64,000 nucleotides of DNA, from positions 2,956,501-3,020,500 of the forward strand of contig NC_062238.1 in NCBI RefSeq assembly GCF_905475465.1, written 5' to 3'. Made by a program: the position numbers and the translations under genes. The stretch comes from Pieris napi. Lineage: Eukaryota > Arthropoda > Insecta > Lepidoptera > Pieridae. Positions 59,401 to 64,000 of this stretch are shown here, piece by piece. The notes below the pieces were generated by a model. It ran no database searches. It was not told the DNA's origin and saw only the letters and a list, made by a program, of their open reading frames with translations. How positions within the stretch are numbered: the first letter of the stretch is position 1; every line of letters begins with the position of its first letter.

Positions 59401-61134
59401 GGATTATACTGGATCATATCGTCATAGTCGTAGGACGGATCTGGCAAACTTTACAGGGCAGCCATTTCAAAATAATATAATTATGTTAGTTTTTGTCTCA
59501 TAACTATTTCAATTCATATACTGTTATTATGAAAATTGGCATACAAGCAAACAAAAGGGTTTGTTTTAAAACAATATAAAAATAATAACATTAAATTACA
59601 CAGTTTTCTAGAAAAATCACGTGCTTCTATCAAATCCGACTTTACCGACTGATTAATTTGAAATTTAAACTACATAGATTTTCTTTTAATGTAGCCGTAA
59701 TATTTAGTCAATGTAGTATCCAAAAATCTAACATTGTTCTACGATCATGACGATATGTAATAAAAATAAATAATTCTATAATAATAATTTCTAATTTACA
59801 TTATCTATTACAATTATTTAACATCAATACATTATTGCATGCTATATACGTAAATAGTGTTAATCTATTAATTAAAACAGTTGATGCATTTTAGAAAATA
59901 TTTAGGATTTTTTAGAAATTCCAGCTTAGTTATACAGTAATGACATTAAACATTTACCGGAAACGTATACAAATTTTTACACTACATATAGTTGCTAGTA
60001 CTTTATGATAGTCGCGGTTAGGTTGGGATATTTTTACGAATGTTATAGTGGTATTGTATATTACTGATAGTGTAGTTTAACAACTTTGATTTCTAAAATA
60101 AAAATACTATTATGAAATATTGCTAAGAAAATTTGTTTGTCTGCCTGTCCTTTAGTTTAAGTTTGTCCTAACTTACGACATTCTATCGATAAATCATAAG
60201 TCTATTTAATTGTAAATCTAAGCATACATTTATTAATAATGGGGTTAATCATCCCTCAACCGTATACTATGATTTGACTTTAAGATAATTACAATTGCAG
60301 GAAGACTCGGGCGCACCGGCCATGAGACATGGTCATATAGTGGGAGTGACAGTAGGAGGGGCAGAGTTCGACGGTGACCACGTTGCTGTGGCCATGAAGA
60401 TCAGCTGTTTCTGTTCATGGATTGCTGAAAACTTACCGTATGTATTACATACAATTTTTATTTAAACGGGACTGCACCTCAACGCCTGGAGTTTCGAAAC
60501 AGAGCGCTTTTTAAGGCACTTTCTGCCAGTAGAGTTACCTTCAAGAATGTATAATTTCCTCAAAGGCCGGCAATACCCATAATAAGCCTCCCGGCGTTGT
60601 ATATTTGCCCCTGTTCGTATGTCTCTTGTGCCACAAAAAGTTAGGACCGATATAGCATTTGTTTTTTTTTTTTCATAAACAGAAGTATAATATAACTGTC
60701 ACTTCCTTATGTCCTAAGTTTAAGTTTTTGTGAGAAAATAAATAAATAAATAAATAAAAATAAATTTTCTATAATTAGTCTAGGTTTTCACTATTTAAAA
60801 GAGTTTTTTTATTTGTTAATTTTCAAGTCTATATTTTACGCCTACTTATTTATCTCTTGTCAAATTATATTTATACCGGGATGACAATACAATGCGTTGT
60901 CTGCCTATTGTTTATTGATTGCGTAAATGTCGTTTGTGCAAATATTTGAGAATTTATTGTGATTCTCATTCGCAAATAAAAATAACAATAGATTTGTTTC
61001 CCAATTCCTGATTTTAGCCCAGTGCAATTTTGGCAGATATAAACTAAAAGAACGTAAAAATAAATCACGTCAATCAATTAAAAAAGTTATTTTAGTTCAT
61101 TCATAAAGGCTTTTTATTTTATTTTAACAGCTGA
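24735..61134 (+). CDS. S1 (chymotrypsin-fold) serine protease-like gene, 3' eleven exons
   Basis: Eleven exons joined with GT-AG introns and consistent phases: 24735-24831, 44921-44966, 46199-46282, 47309-47606, 49676-49753, 52392-52466, 54417-54536, 55566-55659, 56602-56654, 60301-60437 and 61131-61134 (stop only). Together about 360 residues. Order: a short Val/Ala-rich start; INGG, like the mature N-terminus of S1 proteases; SFVALL; TAAHC with the His codon at 46275-46277; HPKYKGWTADLALV with the Asp codon at 47457-47459; LSWGHC; a 91-residue hydrophilic insertion; FVNVASC; EDSGAP with the Ser codon at 60307-60309; VGVTVGG; and a C-terminal SCFCSWIAENLP helix. Oddities: Val, not Arg/Lys, before INGG; Glu at position 193 of the usual GDSGG; Ser and Tyr at 191 and 189. 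Upstream exons (signal peptide, prodomain) are not in view. It may be a secreted inactive homologue. Confidence 0.8.
27707..27940 (+). repeat. tRNA-derived SINE, copy 1
   Basis: The head has a Pol III B-box-like GTTCGATCCCCGG after CTCATCCCTGAGGTCG; the body reads GTGCACCAATGGACTTTC...ATCGTGAGGAAACCGG...GGCTGATC. The same family recurs at five other places in the window. Confidence 0.88.
28241..28468. mobile_element. MITE family A, copy 1
   Basis: Long inverted arms with ends CCCTGCGATTCTGTAACTC...GAGTTACAGAATCGCAGGG, flanked by CAG on both sides (28238-28240, 28469-28471), a 3-bp target duplication. The left arm has a short deletion relative to the right. No ORF. Confidence 0.9.
28900..29415 (+). 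pseudogene. Degraded LINE reverse transcriptase C-terminal fragment
   Basis: Conceptual reading with frameshifts shows NTKLVLYKTLLRPVFSYGSET, then in another frame IRYNEELY, and then KWLGHVHRMEDDRTPR with GKRKPRPRLCWWDGVV, the familiar C-terminal region after the RT thumb in RTE-type and related LINEs. A terminal KAHKGLYSR-like end is near 29387. Broken by at least two frame changes and much older than the adjacent LINE at 29659. Confidence 0.75.
29659..32465 (+). mobile_element. RTE-type LINE, 5'-truncated, recent insertion
   Basis: Bounded by a perfect 12-bp target duplication TATATTTTTAAG (29647-29658 and 32466-32477). It ends in (ATT)n after AATAAATGGC, the simple-repeat tail typical of RTE-like LINEs rather than poly(A). 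The host site is AT-rich DNA with GTTAAATGTTAA motifs on both sides. Confidence 0.9.
29660..32347 (+). CDS. RTE-type endonuclease/reverse transcriptase, N-terminally truncated
   Basis: About 895 codons open from the 5' junction; a GTG at 29726 begins the most obvious part. The first portion of the APE endonuclease is lost, but AYAPTERS, GDFNAKIG and the C-terminal SSDHRLVRATL remain. RT motifs: EKSPGPDG, NYRPISLLASIYK, EQAGFRSSFST, FIDYSKAFDSI (motif A), RGVRQGDPLSPKLF (motif B), FADD (residues 620-623 counted from 29726) and YIYLGKQIS. The C-terminus has YGCQTW, RWAGHISRYRD and RRWADDI typical of RTE proteins. No stop or frameshift, so the insertion is young, but without the full endonuclease and initiator it should not be autonomous. 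Confidence 0.9.
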   Translation, partial: CKIEEHSDLIFCYIGETKGLYGVGFLIKKMYKNNIINFIGISERVALLQMKFDCFSFSIIQAYAPTERSTEEEIENFYKDIEFAHTKTEGKVIVMGDFNAKIGCPKTNYYPVMGKFGYGVRNDRGERLLIYAHQYKLSIMNSFFKKKASSRWTWLSPDHKTKNEIDFIMITHNKLITNIEVLNKVEFSSDHRLVRATLLLSSPVKSRKTYTTPANIPKTETEIKCYIGNLQKHTENIKTDSIDIQTYYNILEKGITESLKYKTNMYPHQHNIFSKDTMELLKRRTELLHTKNKTKDMKTELSRIYKETNRSIRKDYNNHRYEIITRNIKHFRSAKKAYKELTTHKSWIQKLENNSLKTKSRKDVINHATNFYKNLYSKQNNPEIISQTTHTNTTDHIRQIEYSEVYDHMKKLKAEKSPGPDGICNEALKIGAPILTYHFTRLFNKILDEEKVPKQWCTSDIILLFKKGNPLDIGNYRPISLLASIYKLFSSIILKRISDDIDKQQPKEQAGFRSSFSTMDHIQTLEQVIEKYREYNRPLYVAFIDYSKAFDSISHCAIWNALQYSNINQKYINVLKYIYTKSTSRVKLETRGDEINIERGVRQGDPLSPKLFIAVLETIFQKLDWKNSGVYINGQYLNNLRFADDIAVIAETAKDLDEMMRSLDCESSKIGLEMNVNKTKILTNNRERQIVIKGNNIEYVRQYIYLGKQISFKTSNNEEEVTRRINTTWKKFWALKEILKGNYSSHMKRTIFDTCLLPFLLYGCQTWTFTNKIKQKIKSNQTAMERSMLKIRRIHKIRSEEIRQKTKLTDALRHALLLKWRWAGHISRYRDRRWTIETTRWKGPMGKRNVGRQLRRWADDITHVAGNDWIQIGRDRESWKRMEEAFTQQGSKPCT
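32691..32753 (+). repeat. tRNA-like SINE head
   Basis: CTCCGAGGCTTAGTGGTTAACGC followed by CCGGGGTCGATTGCC resembles A and B boxes of tRNA-derived SINEs; there is no foldable complete tRNA. Different family from the six copies above. Confidence 0.5.
33250..33495 (-). pseudogene. LINE C-terminal fragment (minus strand)
   Basis: Reading the minus strand from about 33485: DFVPFGVETLGPWDPSALR, then SKRLVDITGDRRSGSYLGQ, a stop, then ISLAIQRGNAASIFGTLP. This is a widespread invertebrate retrotransposon C-terminus, recognised from its VETLGPW and AIQRGNAAS signatures. One in-frame stop; 5' part absent. Confidence 0.7.
34606..35160. mobile_element. pogo/Tigger-like MITE with iterated internal motifs
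   Basis: Ends GTAGAACCTCGTTAAGTCGAA and TTCGACTTATAGAGGTTCTAC are inverted, flanked by TA on both sides (34604-34605, 35161-35162). The motif CCTCYRTAACTCGAA recurs in degenerate form many times inside (e.g. near 34785, 34805, 35045, 35080, 35105). No ORF. Tc1/mariner-type TA target; assignment to pogo is by resemblance. Confidence 0.72.
35339..35358. repeat. AT microsatellite
   Basis: (AT)n tract followed by GTATGCAC. Confidence 0.9.
35449..35486. repeat. ATT microsatellite
   Basis: (ATT)n of about 12 repeats; could be the tail of an unrecognised LINE. Confidence 0.9.
36039..36089. repeat. Perfect 19-bp inverted repeat
   Basis: Arms ATAACTTGTCACAACGTTA (36039-36057) and its exact complement (36071-36089) with a 13-nt loop. 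Could be a deleted MITE. Confidence 0.85.
36188..36563. mobile_element. MITE family B, copy 1
   Basis: About 376 bp, closely similar along its length to 59420-59752. Ends CGTCATAATC and GTTCTACGATCATGACG are imperfect inverted repeats. Confidence 0.8.
37545..37641 (-). rRNA. 5S rRNA-derived fragment (pseudogene or SINE3-like)
   Basis: The minus strand matches the 3' four-fifths of 5S rRNA: GGTTCTCGTCCGATCACC, AAGCAACGCCGGGCGAGG, TGGATGGGTGACCGCC and the terminal GTTGGC. The first ~20-25 nt are replaced by unrelated sequence, and several substitutions are present (e.g. extra A in GGAAACACC). It therefore cannot be a functional gene. A 5S-derived SINE is the alternative. Confidence 0.8.
38386..38570 (+). 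repeat. tRNA-derived SINE, copy 2 (diverged)
   Basis: CTCATCAGTGAGGCC, TTTGAACCCCGGCTGTGCAC, then a deletion to ACGGTGAAGTAAAACATCG and GGCTGATCACCTA; ends GATCATCATGAT. Confidence 0.82.
41596..41735. repeat. Solo arm of the foldback-type repeat
   Basis: AAGAGCGTACCAATTCCTAAATGG...GTGTCCATGGGCGGCGG...CATCAGATGAGCC...CCCGTTTGCCCCC, the same sequence as the arms of 45502-46114. Confidence 0.78.
43401..43733. mobile_element. MITE-like element with 18-bp inverted ends
   Basis: TTTACGTGATAACGTCTTA at the left and its near-complement AAAGACGTTATCACGTCAA at the right, 333 bp in total. No ORF with a domain. Single copy in the window. Confidence 0.6.
44302..44466 (-). repeat. tRNA-derived SINE, copy 3 (internal deletion)
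   Basis: Reverse orientation. Has the tail (CTTTTTAGGTCTGGGCCTCAG) and the head (GCCGGGGATCGAACCTACGA) but lacks about 90 bp of the body. Confidence 0.85.
44921..44966 (+). CDS. Protease-like gene, exon 2
   Basis: 46-nt exon between TATTTTCAG and GTAAGT, encoding VSNPDDKYSFVALL. It matches the segment after the mature N-terminus in S1 proteases (usually ...YPFMVSL). Phases fit both neighbours (two bases complete a Ser codon; two bases left over). Confidence 0.72.
45502..46114. mobile_element. Foldback-type repeat with ~155-bp inverted ends
   Basis: The left arm (AGGGGGCAAATGGGCAGG ... CCTAACTCGAATTGG, 45509-45660) returns inverted at about 45963-46110 (CCAATTCGAGTTAGG ... CCCGTTTGG). The middle ~300 bp is unrelated. 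Isolated arms are found elsewhere in the window. No transposase. Confidence 0.7.
46199..46282 (+). CDS. Protease-like gene, exon 3 (catalytic His)
   Basis: Between ATTTTTCAG and GTTAGT. Encodes IVLTDGGKRTCTGTIIHDT and then VVITAAHC, the canonical S1 histidine box with the Cys42-Cys58 pair present (CTGT and AAHC). Confidence 0.88.
46633..47140 (-). mobile_element. Helitron-like non-autonomous element, copy 3 (interrupted)
   Basis: Reverse orientation: + strand CTAGGTCACCTGGCAAAC at the left is the 3' end (CTAG when read on minus); TATAAATAGAGA at the right is the TC end. It is split by MITE family A at 46825-47046. Confidence 0.7.
46825..47046. mobile_element. MITE family A, copy 2 (nested)
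   Basis: Same ends as copy 1, flanked by CTG (46822-46824 and 47047-47049). It is inserted in a minus-strand Helitron-like element; related copies show the unbroken host sequence, which confirms the 3-bp duplication. Confidence 0.9.
47309..47606 (+). CDS. Protease-like gene, exon 4 (catalytic Asp)
   Basis: 298-nt exon between ATTTTTAG and GTACGC. Encodes FVVIGT, then IERVVIHPKYKGWTADLALV with the catalytic Asp (codon 47457-47459; canonical DIAL), and VTVLSWGHC, corresponding to the canonical V.GWG segment. Ends in phase 0. Confidence 0.88.
47607..49675 (+). other. Intron, mostly unassigned AT-rich DNA
   Basis: Besides a partial MITE at about 47827-47976, nothing was recognised. Confidence 0.5.
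47827..47976. mobile_element. MITE family A, copy 3 (deleted)
   Basis: Begins CTTGCGATTCTAAACAATAAAC, so most of the left arm is missing; the right arm through GAGTTACAGAATCGTAAGGCAG is present. Confidence 0.8.
49676..49753 (+). CDS. Protease-like gene, exon 5 (insertion segment)
   Basis: 78 nt, phase 0 at both ends, between TTATTCCAG and GTACGT. It encodes a Thr/Ser/Glu-rich hydrophilic stretch with no counterpart in ordinary S1 domains. Confidence 0.6.
50815..50892. repeat. Solo arm fragment of the foldback-type repeat
   Basis: GCGAGCCTTCTGGCAATGTG...CCATGGGCGGGC...CATCAGATGAGCC...CCCATTTGCC matches the arms of 45502-46114. Confidence 0.75.
52214..52275 (+). repeat. tRNA-like SINE head
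   Basis: CTGTGGCTTAATTGTTAGCGC plus CTGGGTTCGATTTTCATTGG, spaced like Pol III A and B boxes. Lies in the intron before protease exon 6. Confidence 0.5.
52392..52466 (+). CDS. Protease-like gene, exon 6 (insertion segment)
   Basis: 75 nt, phase 0 at both ends, between CCTTCTTCAG and GTAAGT. Acidic, Ser/Tyr-rich 25 residues (SDSYEDYELSN). Together with exons 5 and 7 this makes a 91-residue loop insertion. Confidence 0.58.
52467..54416 (+). other. Intron with one SINE
   Basis: A minus-strand SINE lies at 52550-52815. The rest is AT-rich without recognisable genes. Confidence 0.5.
52550..52815 (-). repeat. tRNA-derived SINE, copy 4
   Basis: Full-length reverse copy from CCTTTTTAGGTCTGGG to AGCCACTAGGCCAACA; the head is complete with an A-box-like segment. 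Confidence 0.87.
54417..54536 (+). CDS. Protease-like gene, exon 7 (insertion segment)
   Basis: 120 nt, phase 0 at both ends, between ATTTTTACAG and GTGAGT. 40 residues ending in a basic run (NNWRRKMGAQ) just before the next S1 block. Such a basic cluster could be a proteolysis site, which is inference. Confidence 0.62.
54695..54922 (+). repeat. tRNA-derived SINE, copy 5
   Basis: Starts AAGCAGTATTGGCCAAGTGG and ends CCCAGACCTAAAAAGGTTG. The B box is damaged (GGTTCACGGC). Confidence 0.86.
55566..55659 (+). CDS. Protease-like gene, exon 8
   Basis: 94 nt between ATTCCACAG and GTGAGT, reading LTIEVFGFVNVASCKKII. It resembles the S1 strand that carries Cys168. Ends with one base of a codon, matching exon 9. 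Confidence 0.7.
56602..56654 (+). CDS. Protease-like gene, exon 9
   Basis: 53 nt after TTTTTTCAG, encoding NVNEIICYSNEDRYVSA; the IIC corresponds to the Cys182 region just before the active Ser. Two donors keep the frame: GTAAGT at 56655 (chosen) or GTAAGC at 56646, the latter giving three residues fewer. Confidence 0.68.
58297..58606 (+). mobile_element. Helitron-like non-autonomous element, copy 1
   Basis: Starts TCTAATATATAAAATTCTCG after A, ends GTTTGCCCGGTCAGCTAA before T: the TC...CTRR ends and A/T target of Helitrons. No TIRs or target duplication. Includes the conserved CTCCGAAACGGC..GACCGATTCTCATG. Confidence 0.7.
59420..59752. mobile_element. MITE family B, copy 2
   Basis: Ends CGTCATAGTCGTAGGAC...GTTCTACGATCATGACG, flanked by ATAT on both sides. 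Matches 36188-36563 (for example GAAAATTGGCATACAAGC and CACAGTTTTCTAGAAAAATC). Confidence 0.82.
60301..60437 (+). CDS. Protease-like gene, exon 10 (catalytic Ser)
   Basis: 137 nt between ACAATTGCAG and GTATGT. Starts EDSGAPAMRHGHIVGVTVGG: the nucleophile Ser (codon 60307-60309) in EDSGAP in place of canonical GDSGGP. Ends SCFCSWIAENL, the C-terminal helix of S1 domains. Confidence 0.85.
61131..61134 (+). CDS. Protease-like gene, terminal exon (one base plus stop)
   Basis: Acceptor TTATTTTAACAG at 61119-61130. The leftover CC of exon 10 joins C to give Pro, then TGA at 61132-61134 ends the protein where S1 domains normally end. A poly(A) signal-like AATAAA is at 61312-61317. Placement is inference from phase. 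Confidence 0.5.
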
Positions 61135-61380
61135 TGATTTGAATATAGCTTGCGATACCGAGGTTTAACCAGAAGCGTTCAATTCTCGTAGTTTTATGTT
61201 CCATTTAAAATTATTATTAAGTCATTAAAAATAATTCAAAATTTCTTTTGTAGTTGAAACATTGATAAAAAAACGTTATCAAATGAATCGTTCACACATA
61301 CAAATCATAGGAATAAAACCAATCCATCTGATAAACACCAAGACTTCTTATTCAGGAATAGTATAAAACATTAAAAAAAT

Positions 61381-61646
61381 CAGTGGACCTCAGATTTCTG
61401 AATCTATTTGATGATAATTTTTAGATCTAATAGGCAAGTAGGTGATCAGCGTCCTGTGCCTAACACACGCCGTTGACTTTTTGGGGTTAAGACATGTCGG
61501 TTTCCTCACGTTGTTTTCCTTCACCGTTCGAGCCAATGTTAAATGCGCACATAGAAAGAAAGTCCATTGGTGCACAGCCGGGGATCGAACAAAAGACCTC
61601 AGAAATGAGAGTCGCACGCTGAAGCCACTAGGCCAACACTGCTCCT
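61381..61646 (-). repeat. tRNA-derived SINE, copy 6
   Basis: Reverse copy from GTGGACCTCAGATTTCTG to CTAGGCCAACACTGCTCC, with B box GGGGATCGAAC on the + strand. Confidence 0.87.
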
Positions 61647-62127
61647 AGTATAAAACATATTATAACGTTTAATTTCGAGGTCCGGATTCGTTTCTCAGCA
61701 ACTATAGCTTCGTGACAACTAGTGTAGTAGTAACAGAAATAACCAGAATTGGAGAGGTTATTGAACTTCAAAACAAATATAAAAGTATAGTCTACAAAAC
61801 TGTATCGATAGCTAGAAATTCCGTTAAGCTGCCTCTATAGCTTTAAATTACGTTTTTCGGTACACTGACATCAACAAACCGGTAACGATTGGTTCGGGAT
61901 TTTGTCATGACAAGCGAATGGATCGCTCTAGGAAACTGTTTCGAGAATTTTCATTGTATTAATCGGAAAATTGTTACACATTCCTACAAACATATAACAA
62001 AGAATATATTCATTTTCCTTTCTAATGCATACATTATTTTATAAACTCTTATGAAGGAGCCGGTAAAAAGGAGACACACTGTAAAACAAAAAAAAAAGGG
62101 TACGTGTACCTACTTATGTACGCGCGT

Positions 62128-63185
62128 AAGAAGTTATACTTTTTAAATATTAAATAATTAATTTTAAATTTAATTTTAATTAATATTAAACGTTAATAAT
62201 TTAATAGTATTTAATATTTAGTATATTATTCAATTATTAATTAATATTAATAATAATAATTATTAATATTTATTATTTTATTATATTATACATTCAATTT
62301 AATAACTAGGTATGTTTCATAACCTTTTAACTAAGTAACAATAGGTCTTTGTGAAAAAGCATTGCTAAATTTCTTTGAAAAAATAATGAAAACTCCTTTA
62401 TTTGTTTAAAAGGTCATTATGGTCATTCAAAATTCTTGGCATAGCTGCGAACTTCACGCATATTCTATTTCTTTTTACTTGTAGATTGTCTTATTCCCAT
62501 CTCGCTCGCACACGCTCGGCGCCGGCTATAATCACACTGATAATTTTGTGTCACGGTGCGCGCGCATCGTAAAATTTCACTCTCATCAATTTTTCATAAC
62601 GCGCCGAAAGAAGTATAACTTCAAAAACGTAACGAAGGCGCGCTCGTTTTGATTGTCGTCAATAAAATCAAAATATCATTTATGCATGAGAATGTCGTTA
62701 AAAAAAGAAGTGCGTGCGTACAAAGTACACATGTTAGAAGTGAAACTTCTTTGGGCAACTAATTTTGAAGTCTTGTTCATATTTATACAAATCTTAAACT
62801 TAAGATTTCCGAGACTTAGAGGGAGGGAAAAGGAAGATATGTTAGGAATTTAATGAATTTAATTGTCATTAAAATATTAATTTTCGAAAATTAATACAAA
62901 ATAACAATTTAATTTTTTTGATTTATAAAAACACGTGGCATTTTAATTTACAAATCGTCATTTGAGATTTCAATGAATTATTTTTCATAAAATATAAAAT
63001 ACAAATATTTAATAAATTCTCTTCACGAAATTTTAATTTTAAAAATAGAATTTCTATAAGGTAATTCGCCGTTCGCACTCTCTCTCAATCGGTCTCAATC
63101 GCTCTCGCCGCTGACGCTATTATTATTAGTATTGCGTTTCATTCCTAAAAATGTTACGCTTATGCGCCTAAAGAAGTTTCACTTC
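62128..63185. repeat. Four copies of a GAAGT..ACTTC hairpin motif
   Basis: AAGAAGTTATACTT (62128), AAAGAAGTATAACTTC (62607), AGAAGTGAAACTTCTTT (62736, inverted) and AAAGAAGTTTCACTTC (63170). All are near GC-rich CGCGC or CTCTCTC tracts. Probably ends of an unclassified repeat family. Confidence 0.5.
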
Positions 63186-63332
63186 AAATATATCTAAATT
63201 AATATTAACTACTCGTTTTAAAAGGGGAAGAACGGACGTGAAGAATGGGTAATAAATTCTCCGCCACTCATTTTAGTTACAATACATTTATGAAGAACTG
63301 CTACTATTACACTATGCCCCGCATGATTTTAA

Positions 63333-63618
63333 TCTCTATATATAAAATTCTCGTGTTACAATGTTCGTTCCCATACACCTCCGAAACGACTTGACCGATT
63401 CTTATGATTTTTTTTATGCACATTCAGTTAGACTGAGAATTGGCTACTTTCTATCTTTCAAACCCCTAAGTTATAAGGGTTATAATACCCCCAATTTTTT
63501 TTTATTATTTAGACAATTTTTTTGTTTTAATTTTGTTATGATACAGCATACAAAAATACATACAACCCCTCTTTTATTATTGTAGGTAGTTACGGCAATT
63601 GTTTGCCGGGTCAGCTAG
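63333..63618 (+). mobile_element. Helitron-like non-autonomous element, copy 2
   Basis: Starts TCTCTATATATAAAATTCTC, ends GTTTGCCGGGTCAGCTAG followed by T. Same family as the copy at 58297. Confidence 0.7.
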
Positions 63619-63938
63619 TAATAATATAACGACAGTTTTGAAGTTTTGTTAATAAAACGAAATTTAAGGAAATGTTATTTATTATCAATCCAGCTCCCAA
63701 AGTCATTCCTGTATAAAAAGATTACATTGGGAGTCCAACTTTCATAAATCTATTTTACGATAATGTAATATCAATTATGCGCAAGAACGCTGTAGCTTCT
63801 AATAGAAATTTCGATTTAGCGATTTTTTCCATTAACCATCTCTCAATATTCGGTGATGACCTAACGTGGGAGTTAGTGGTAGAAAAAGGCAGATAATTTC
63901 CTTTACTCTATAAATTAATACTCAATTTTCAATACCAG

Positions 63939-64000
63939 CCTTGAGATTCTGTAACTCACTTTTCGAACTCTCACAGCGGTTTTACAGCGGCGGTCGCGCT
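63939..64000. mobile_element. MITE family A, copy 4 (cut by window end)
   Basis: CCTTGAGATTCTGTAACTCAC after a CAG; the element continues past 64000. Confidence 0.8.

Larger units (their letters stand above)
56655..60300 (+). other. Intron with Helitron-like and MITE copies
   Basis: Holds the Helitron-like element at 58297-58606 and the MITE at 59420-59752. A low-copy repeat-like tract near 57200-57290 (GGCCTCCTCCAACTGG) was not assigned. Confidence 0.5.
61135..64000. other. 3' flank, no gene seen
   Basis: Contains a SINE (61381-61646), an extremely AT-rich tract (about 62140-62300), four AAGAAGT..ACTTC motifs (62128-63185), a Helitron-like copy and a MITE cut by the window edge. No coding sequence was recognised. 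Confidence 0.5.

Noticed and set aside
62653..62853. 66-codon ORF in the 3' flank
   Set aside because: Low-complexity AT-rich translation overlapping the GAAGT..ACTTC repeat; not supported.

Overview
This is an insect nuclear genome window, almost certainly from Lepidoptera. The evidence is the insect telomeric pentamer TTAGG on the + strand, non-LTR retrotransposons of the R1 clade (TRAS/SART type) set directly in that pentamer, tRNA-derived SINEs with a typical lepidopteran head, Helitron-like elements with TC...CTRR ends, and AT-rich introns with GT-AG splicing.

Layout. (1) 1-4854: the 5' portion of a minus-strand non-LTR retrotransposon: an intact gag-like ORF1 with three zinc knuckles running off the left edge, preceded by a long, highly structured 5' leader that carries a nested foldback transposon (1631-2813). 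(2) 4855-24695: about 20 kb of a composite satellite whose units are a (TTAGG)n block plus a ~95-120 bp spacer, arranged in higher-order repeats. Four plus-strand, 5'-truncated SART-like insertions interrupt it (9229-10607, 14660-16186, 17151-17315, 18547-23950). All end in poly(A) joined to the pentamer at the same register. The largest has nearly all of ORF1 and a complete ORF2 (endonuclease, reverse transcriptase, C-terminal zinc knuckle). (3) 24735-61134: the 3' eleven exons of a plus-strand, chymotrypsin-fold (S1) serine protease-like gene with long introns. The His, Asp and Ser of the triad are present, but the zymogen activation residue, Gly193, Cys191 and Asp189 are not, and a ~91-residue low-complexity segment from three small exons is inserted. 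Its 5' exons are not in the window, so the satellite block is probably inside, or has invaded, its upstream intron. (4) Introns and 3' flank: SINEs, three Helitron-like copies, several MITE families, a degraded RT fragment, a very young RTE-type LINE with a 12-bp target-site duplication, a minus-strand LINE tail, and a 5S rRNA-derived fragment.

The most unusual features are the TTAGG satellite that stops about 40 bp before a splice acceptor, the covarying hairpin series in the minus-strand element's leader, the shared 3'-UTR helix in four diverged SART-like copies, and the divergent protease gene. Protein families were recognised by eye from motifs; no database search was made.
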